A program made the translations under genes and the position numbers. The notes under the pieces were generated by a model. The model was given only the letters and a program-made list of their open reading frames with translations. It was not told where the DNA came from and did not search any database. Below are positions 32,207 to 36,367 of a stretch of DNA of 36,367 bases, piece by piece (within the stretch, counting starts at the first letter, position 1; each line of letters begins with the position of its first letter). Origin of the DNA: Streptosporangiaceae bacterium (GTDB lineage: Bacteria > Actinomycetota > Actinomycetes > Streptosporangiales > Streptosporangiaceae); assembly GCA_019245115.1 (NCBI GenBank), contig JAFARZ010000405.1, forward strand, positions 1 through 36,367. Reading direction: 5' to 3'.

Positions 32207-33166
32207 ATGTCAAAACGCAAGACCGAGCGGCTGCTCGGCCTTGTCGTCTGCCTGCTCTCCACCAGGCGCTATCTCACCGCGGAGCAGATCAGGCAGGCGG
32301 TGCCCGGCTACCCGGACACCGAGGATCTGTTCAAGCGTATGTTCGAGCGGGACAAGGAAGACCTCCGCGACCTCGGCGTGCCGCTGGAGACCGGGGTGAA
32401 CCATCCGTTCGACGAGGAGGCCGGATACCGGATCCGGCAGCAGGCCTACGAGCTTCCGGAGCTTCGCCTGGAAGCCGACGAGGCGGCGGTCCTGGGGCTG
32501 GCCGCGCGGGTGTGGCAGCACGCCGAACTGGCCGGGGCCGCCGCGGGAGCACTGCTGAAGCTCCGGGCGGCGGGCATAGACAGCGATCTGGACGTCTCCG
32601 CCCAGCAGGACATAGAGCCGCGGCTGGGGACGCCGGAACCGGCCTTCGGGGCGCTGTGGGAGGCGGTCCGGGACCGCAGACCGGTGACGTTCCCGTACCG
32701 CGCGGCGGGCCGCAGCGAGCCGCAGATCCGCGAGCTGGAGCCGTGGGGCGTGGTCAACCGGAAGGGCCGCTGGTACGTGGCGGGGCACGATCGGGGGCGG
32801 CAGGCCACCCGGGTGTTCCGGCTGGGGCGGATCGCGGGACCGGTGAAGTTCTGCGGACCGTCCCGGAGCGTTATCGTGCCGGACGGGGCTGACGTGCGCG
32901 AACTGGTCCGGGACTGGGACTCGGAGCCGGCCCGGGAGCACACCGCGGTGCTGCGGGTACGATCCGGTGCCGGAGTCGGGCTGCGGCGGCACGCGGTATC
33001 CGTGCGCGACGGCGTCAGCGAGGGGTGGGACGAGGTGATCACCCGGTACGCCGACGGCGGCTGGTTCGCCGACTACGCCGCCTCGTTCGGGCCGGACGTG
33101 ATCGTGACCGACCCGCCCGACCTGCGCGAAGCCGTGATCGCGCGCCTGAAAGGCGCCCTATCGTGA
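32207..33166 (+). CDS. pafB: WYL-domain transcriptional activator PafB
   Basis: The 319-residue protein has an N-terminal winged helix (about 1-75, KTERLLGLVVCLLSTRRYLTAE) and a WYL domain (about 140-230, with PWGVVNRKGRWYVAGHD), then a C-terminal WCX-like region. In mycobacteria PafB and PafC together activate the LexA-independent DNA-damage response. The assignment rests on domain layout and on position between pafA and tatA. The ATG has GGAGG four bases upstream. A 97-bp repeat-bearing gap separates it from pafC. Confidence 0.93.
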   Translation: MSKRKTERLLGLVVCLLSTRRYLTAEQIRQAVPGYPDTEDLFKRMFERDKEDLRDLGVPLETGVNHPFDEEAGYRIRQQAYELPELRLEADEAAVLGLAARVWQHAELAGAAAGALLKLRAAGIDSDLDVSAQQDIEPRLGTPEPAFGALWEAVRDRRPVTFPYRAAGRSEPQIRELEPWGVVNRKGRWYVAGHDRGRQATRVFRLGRIAGPVKFCGPSRSVIVPDGADVRELVRDWDSEPAREHTAVLRVRSGAGVGLRRHAVSVRDGVSEGWDEVITRYADGGWFADYAASFGPDVIVTDPPDLREAVIARLKGALS

Positions 33167-33263
33167 GCGAGCCAAAGGGGCGCGGCGCCGCCTGGACTGA
33201 GGAGCGCAGCGACGAGGGAAGGCGGGGCCTCATAGCGCCCCGGCGGCGAGCGAGCGTCAGAAA
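33167..33263 (+). repeat. GC-rich palindromic spacer between pafB and pafC
   Basis: The gap has an inverted pair GGGGCGC/GCGCCCC about 55 bp apart, a GGCGCC palindrome and GAGCGCAGCGACGAG-type purine stretches. pafB and pafC are usually closely joined, so this looks like an inserted or expanded repeat. It has no coding frame. Confidence 0.45.
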
Positions 33264-34229
33264 ATGAGCGCGCTGGTGACGTCGACGGAACGGCTTCAGC
33301 GGCTGCTGGCGCTGGTGCCATACGTGATGTCGCGCAAGGTGGTGGGGCTGAAGGAGACCGCGGCGGCATTCGGTATCCGGGAGCGGGAACTCGTCGACGA
33401 CCTGAACCTGCTGTGGTGCGTCGAGCTGCGCGGCCCCGATCCGTACTGCCCCATCGACCTGTCCTACGAGGGCGGCGAGATCATGATCAGCCAGGCCACC
33501 TCGATCGGCCGGCCGCTGCGGCTGGCCGTGGACGAGGCGGCGGCGCTGCTCGTGGCGCTGCGGATGCTGGGCGAGGTGCCCGGGCAGCAGGACCGCTCGG
33601 CGCTGTCCCGGCTGATCGCCAAGCTCGAGGCGGCGGCCGGCGAGGCGGCCTCGGTGAGCGCCCAGGTCGCGGTCCAGCTCGACAGTCACAACGGCGAGGG
33701 TTACGCGGACGAGATCCGCGCCGCGATGGACAGCGGCCGGCGGATCCATCTGTCCTACTACGTCCCGGGCCGGGACGAGACCACCGAGCGGGACGTGGAT
33801 CCGATGCGGCTGCTCGTCGTGGAGGGCCGGCCGTACCTGGAGGGGTGGTGCCTGCGGGCGGAAGGGATGCGGCTGTTCCGGCTGGACCGGGTGCTGGCGC
33901 TCACGGTGCTCGACGTGCCGTCTTCCCCGCCGGCCGAGGCGGAGCACGTGGACGTGGACTCCGGGCTGTTCCGGCCCTCGCCCGACGATGTCCTGGTCGA
34001 GCTCGAGCTGTCCCCGGACGGGCGCTGGGTGGCCGAGTACTACCCCTGCCAGTCGGTCACCGAACTGGACGACGGGCGGCTCCGGGTGGTGCTGCGCACC
34101 CCCGCCACCGGCTGGGTCCGGCGGCTGGCCCTGCGCCTGGGCGAGGACGGCCGCGTGACCGGGCCCGCCTACCTGGTGGAGGAGATCCGCGCCGCCGCCA
34201 CCGCCGCGCTGGGAAATTACGCGGGATAA
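33264..34229 (+). CDS. pafC: WYL-domain transcriptional activator PafC
   Basis: The 321-residue protein is the partner of PafB, with the same plan: winged helix at the N-terminus (about 6-60, ERLQRLLALVPYVMSRKV), a middle region with LRLAVDEAAALLVALRML, a WYL domain at about 150-215 (IHLSYYVPGRDE, GRPYLEGWCLRAEGMRLFRLDRV) and a C-terminal extension. The WYL motif is YLEGW-type. It is distinct from PafB in sequence, as in other actinobacteria. The tatA gene follows after 117 bp and has its own promoter. Confidence 0.93.
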   Translation: MSALVTSTERLQRLLALVPYVMSRKVVGLKETAAAFGIRERELVDDLNLLWCVELRGPDPYCPIDLSYEGGEIMISQATSIGRPLRLAVDEAAALLVALRMLGEVPGQQDRSALSRLIAKLEAAAGEAASVSAQVAVQLDSHNGEGYADEIRAAMDSGRRIHLSYYVPGRDETTERDVDPMRLLVVEGRPYLEGWCLRAEGMRLFRLDRVLALTVLDVPSSPPAEAEHVDVDSGLFRPSPDDVLVELELSPDGRWVAEYYPCQSVTELDDGRLRVVLRTPATGWVRRLALRLGEDGRVTGPAYLVEEIRAAATAALGNYAG

Positions 34230-34261
34230 CCCGGCCCGCCGGGCCGGATAAGCTGCTGGGA

Positions 34262-34290
34262 GTGACCTGGCAAGCACCCGAGTGTAGACT
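34262..34290 (+). promoter_or_regulatory. Promoter of tatA
   Basis: GTGACC (34262-34267) and TAGACT (34285-34290) are separated by 17 bp, a good match to the housekeeping -35/-10 pattern. The leader would be about 50 nt, ending in an AGAGGA site before the ATG. Confidence 0.65.
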
Positions 34291-34346
34291 CGGCGTGACA
34301 AGCCCCGATCGCGCGGGGAGCACCATCCCTGCTGAAGAGGACGATC

Positions 34347-34697
34347 ATGAACTTCGGTGACCTGTTCGACAGTCCGTGGAAGGTCGCGATCATCGCGATC
34401 GTCGTCCTGGTGCTGTTCGGGTCGAAGAAGCTGCCCGGTGCGGCACGCTCGCTCGGCCAGTCGATGCGCATCCTGAAGAGGGAAGTCCAGGGACTGCACG
34501 AGGAGGATGCGGAATCCACCACGGCAGCTTCTGGCACCTCGGCCAAGCCGGCCCCGGCCGAGCTGACCGCCGCTCCAGCCGCCCCGGCCGTGGACCAGCA
34601 GGCCCAGATCGACGCGCTGCAGCAGCAGATCCGGGACATGCAGCGGGCGTCCGCCATGGACCCGGTGGCCAGCAAGCAGGACGCTTCGGCTCAGTAG
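34347..34697 (+). CDS. tatA: Sec-independent protein translocase subunit TatA
   Basis: The 116-residue protein has one N-terminal membrane helix (about 11-24), the hinge LFGSKKLP at about 22-29 and an amphipathic helix (GAARSLGQSMRILKREVQGL). The tail is long, Ala/Pro-rich and ends in a predicted short coiled coil (VDQQAQIDALQQQIRDMQ). TatA forms the pore part of the twin-arginine export system with the TatC encoded just downstream. The start is supported by AGAGGA 6-7 bases upstream. Confidence 0.95.
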   Translation: MNFGDLFDSPWKVAIIAIVVLVLFGSKKLPGAARSLGQSMRILKREVQGLHEEDAESTTAASGTSAKPAPAELTAAPAAPAVDQQAQIDALQQQIRDMQRASAMDPVASKQDASAQ

Positions 34698-34751
34698 GTT
34701 TACCCGGCAGCCGGGCTAGGAACTCAACCCGCCGGAGGCGTCGCAGCGATT

Positions 34752-35648
34752 ATGGCGAAAGTGCCTGGCGCCATCCAGGGCGCGCGCATCGTCGGAGAGC
34801 GCTTCGTGCACTCTCAGCGGCGTGTGAACCCGGAGGGGCGCATGCCCCTGATGGACCACCTCCGGGAACTGCGCAACCGCGTCGTCAAGGCCGCGCTCGC
34901 CCTGGTGGCCGGGATGATCATCGGGTGGGTGTTCTTCAATCCCATCTGGAAATTCATCCAGAGACCCTATTGCCGCGCGGTCGGCGGCTGCACTGAGAAG
35001 ATCAACGGGCACTTCCTCATCGTCAACGGCCCACTGGATGGCTTCTACCTGCACATCAAGGTCGGCTTCGTGGTGGGGATCATCCTGACCTCACCGATCT
35101 GGCTTTACCAGCTCTGGGCGTTCGTGGCACCTGGCCTGTATGCCAGGGAGAAGAAGTGGACGTACGTCTTCGTCGGTACCGCTGTGCCGCTGTTCGTCCT
35201 GGGCACTTATTTCGCGCTGCTGGTGATGGACCGCGGGCTGCACTTCCTGATCGGCATGGTGCCCAGTCAGACCATCGCTTTCTTCACCGCCGATACCTAT
35301 ATCGGCTATTTCATGATGATGGTCCTGGGCTTCGGCCTGTGCTTCGAGCTACCGCTGCTGCTGGTGATGCTCAACCAGGTTGGCGTGCTGACCCACGCGC
35401 GGTTCAGGAAGTGGCGCCGGGTCATGATCTTCCTGGTCTTCGTGTTCGCCGGGGTCGCGTCGCCCAGCCCTGACCCGATCACGATGCTGATCCTCGGCGG
35501 CGTCTGTGCGGCTCTGGTGGAGACCGCGGAGGCGTTTGTGTTCCTGCACGACCGCCGCCGGGCGAGGCTGCATCCGGACCCGTATGCGGGCCTGGCCGAC
35601 GACGAGCTCTCCCCGCTGGATCTGGGCGACACCGACAGCGAGAACTAG
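34752..35648 (+). CDS. tatC: Sec-independent protein translocase subunit TatC
   Basis: The 298-residue protein carries the TatC landmarks: MPLMDHLRELRNRVVKA (the conserved HLxELR motif), PIWLYQLWAFVAPGLYAREKK, GFGLCFELP and the final helices to about 260. Six membrane helices are visible. It binds the twin-arginine signal and forms the receptor complex. The ATG at 34752 has only a distant GGAGG. GTG 34806, with GGAGAG six bases upstream, is a likely alternative start and gives an N-terminus nearer the usual length. A charged tail follows the last helix. Confidence 0.95.
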   Translation: MAKVPGAIQGARIVGERFVHSQRRVNPEGRMPLMDHLRELRNRVVKAALALVAGMIIGWVFFNPIWKFIQRPYCRAVGGCTEKINGHFLIVNGPLDGFYLHIKVGFVVGIILTSPIWLYQLWAFVAPGLYAREKKWTYVFVGTAVPLFVLGTYFALLVMDRGLHFLIGMVPSQTIAFFTADTYIGYFMMMVLGFGLCFELPLLLVMLNQVGVLTHARFRKWRRVMIFLVFVFAGVASPSPDPITMLILGGVCAALVETAEAFVFLHDRRRARLHPDPYAGLADDELSPLDLGDTDSEN

Positions 35649-35666
35649 TCCCTGCCACGGTCTGCG

Positions 35667-35672
35667 TAGGCT
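35667..35672 (+). promoter_or_regulatory. -10 box (TAGGCT) for helY
   Basis: TAGGCT ends 7 nt before the ATG at 35680. The GGAGG between them is only 1 base from the ATG, too close to work as a ribosome-binding site, so a leaderless transcript is likely. Confidence 0.5.
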
Positions 35673-35679
35673 TGGAGGC

Positions 35680-36367
35680 ATGACCACCCCTGCGGATGCG
35701 TATGCCGCGTTCCGCGAGCGGCAGTCTGATCCGGATTTCGCGTCGTTCCGCGCGCTGTACGCCTTCGGATTCGACGATTTCCAGATCGCCGCGTGCCGGG
35801 CGCTGGGCGCCGGGAAAGGGGTGCTGGTCGCGGCGCCCACCGGGTCAGGGAAGACCGTGGTGGGGGAGTTCGCCGTGCACCTGGCGCTGGAGCAGGGCCG
35901 GAAGTGCTTCTACACCACGCCGATCAAGGCGCTGTCCAACCAGAAGTACGCCGACCTGGTACGCCGTTACGGACCGGCCAAGGTGGGCCTGCTGACCGGG
36001 GACAACAGCATCAACGGCGAAGCGCCGGTGGTCGTGATGACCACCGAGGTGCTGCGGAACATGCTGTACACGTCGTCGGCGACGCTGGCCGGTCTCGGCT
36101 ACGTCGTGCTGGACGAGGTGCATTACCTGGCCGACCGGGCCCGCGGCGCGGTGTGGGAGGAAGTTATCATCCACCTGCCCGAGTCGGTCCGGGTGGTGGC
36201 GCTGTCGGCGACCGTGAGCAACGCCGAGGAGTTCGGCGACTGGCTCGTCGAGGTGCGCGGGGACACCACCGTGGTCGTCGACGAGCACCGGCGGGTGCCG
36301 TTGTGGAAGCACGTGCAGGCGGGAAACCGGATCTACGAGCAGTTCACCGACTATGAGCATGCTAGAG
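35680..36367 (+). CDS. helY: DEAD/DEAH-box RNA helicase HelY (5' part, cut by window end)
   Basis: The frame stays open from ATG 35680 to the window edge (about 229 residues). Superfamily 2 helicase motifs appear in order: Walker A APTGSGKTV (about 52-60), TPIKALSNQKY (Ia), TTEVLRNML (Ib), DEVHYL (motif II, DEVH) and ALSATVSN (motif III). This matches the Ski2/Mtr4-like HelY helicases that follow tatC in actinobacteria. The C-terminal two thirds lie outside the window. Confidence 0.93.
   Translation, partial: MTTPADAYAAFRERQSDPDFASFRALYAFGFDDFQIAACRALGAGKGVLVAAPTGSGKTVVGEFAVHLALEQGRKCFYTTPIKALSNQKYADLVRRYGPAKVGLLTGDNSINGEAPVVVMTTEVLRNMLYTSSATLAGLGYVVLDEVHYLADRARGAVWEEVIIHLPESVRVVALSATVSNAEEFGDWLVEVRGDTTVVVDEHRRVPLWKHVQAGNRIYEQFTDYEHAR

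Noticed and set aside
1912..36367. tRNA or rRNA genes
   Set aside because: No cloverleaf-like sequence or ribosomal RNA stretch was recognised on either strand by eye; a tRNAscan run would settle this.

Overview
The window is GC-rich actinobacterial chromosome. The marker genes are pafA (Pup-protein ligase), the pafB-pafC pair, tatA-tatC, a HelY-type helicase, DUF3145 and DUF3866 genes, and an FKBP lipoprotein. GTG and TTG starts are common, and several genes have a TANNNT -10 box only 6-9 nt before the start codon. I cannot name the order with confidence. The first ~150 bases are almost pure G and look like a contig-end sequencing artefact.

Layout. (1) 232-2486: lnt (apolipoprotein N-acyltransferase) and a DUF3145 gene. 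(2) 2541-5821: a ROK-family repressor divergent from a secreted beta-helix protein, with an inverted repeat between them and a strong terminator after the secreted gene. (3) 5822-6660: a repeat-rich stretch (seven 20-bp tandem units, a dispersed hairpin element) and a small protein ending in a RHIM/BASS-like amyloid motif. (4) 6704-12214: an XRE-cupin regulator divergent from a four-gene catabolic operon (M24-fold enzyme, E1 alpha, E1 beta, aldehyde dehydrogenase). Two identical 10-bp repeats 21 bp apart lie between them. (5) 12252-27032: a large envelope-glycan region. It holds a WecC-like nucleotide-sugar dehydrogenase, a polyprenyl-phosphate-type GT2, a sugar epimerase/dehydratase, a multi-spanning GT-C-like protein, a second membrane family with one intact and one broken copy, and four copies of a third membrane family. 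(6) 27094-36367: pafA, a fifth copy of that third family starting 4 bp after pafA, FKBP, DUF3866, pafB, pafC, tatA, tatC and the start of helY. This is the usual conserved order of this neighbourhood, apart from the inserted paralogue.

The most notable feature is the five-member family of ~520-600-residue polytopic proteins (called family M here; genes at 12252, 20128, 23773, 25464 and 28457). They share an acidic first loop, a conserved second block and a C-terminal soluble region ending in a G-Y-T-I-x-V-W-N-x-N-L-L-like motif. With the GT2 and sugar-nucleotide genes, I infer a multi-step lipid-linked glycan assembly or decoration system using GT-C-like enzymes. No member is one I recognise as characterised. 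Non-coding repeats are also abundant: a GC hairpin family with one copy inside a family M gene, and a dispersed element whose hairpin is conserved by compensating changes.
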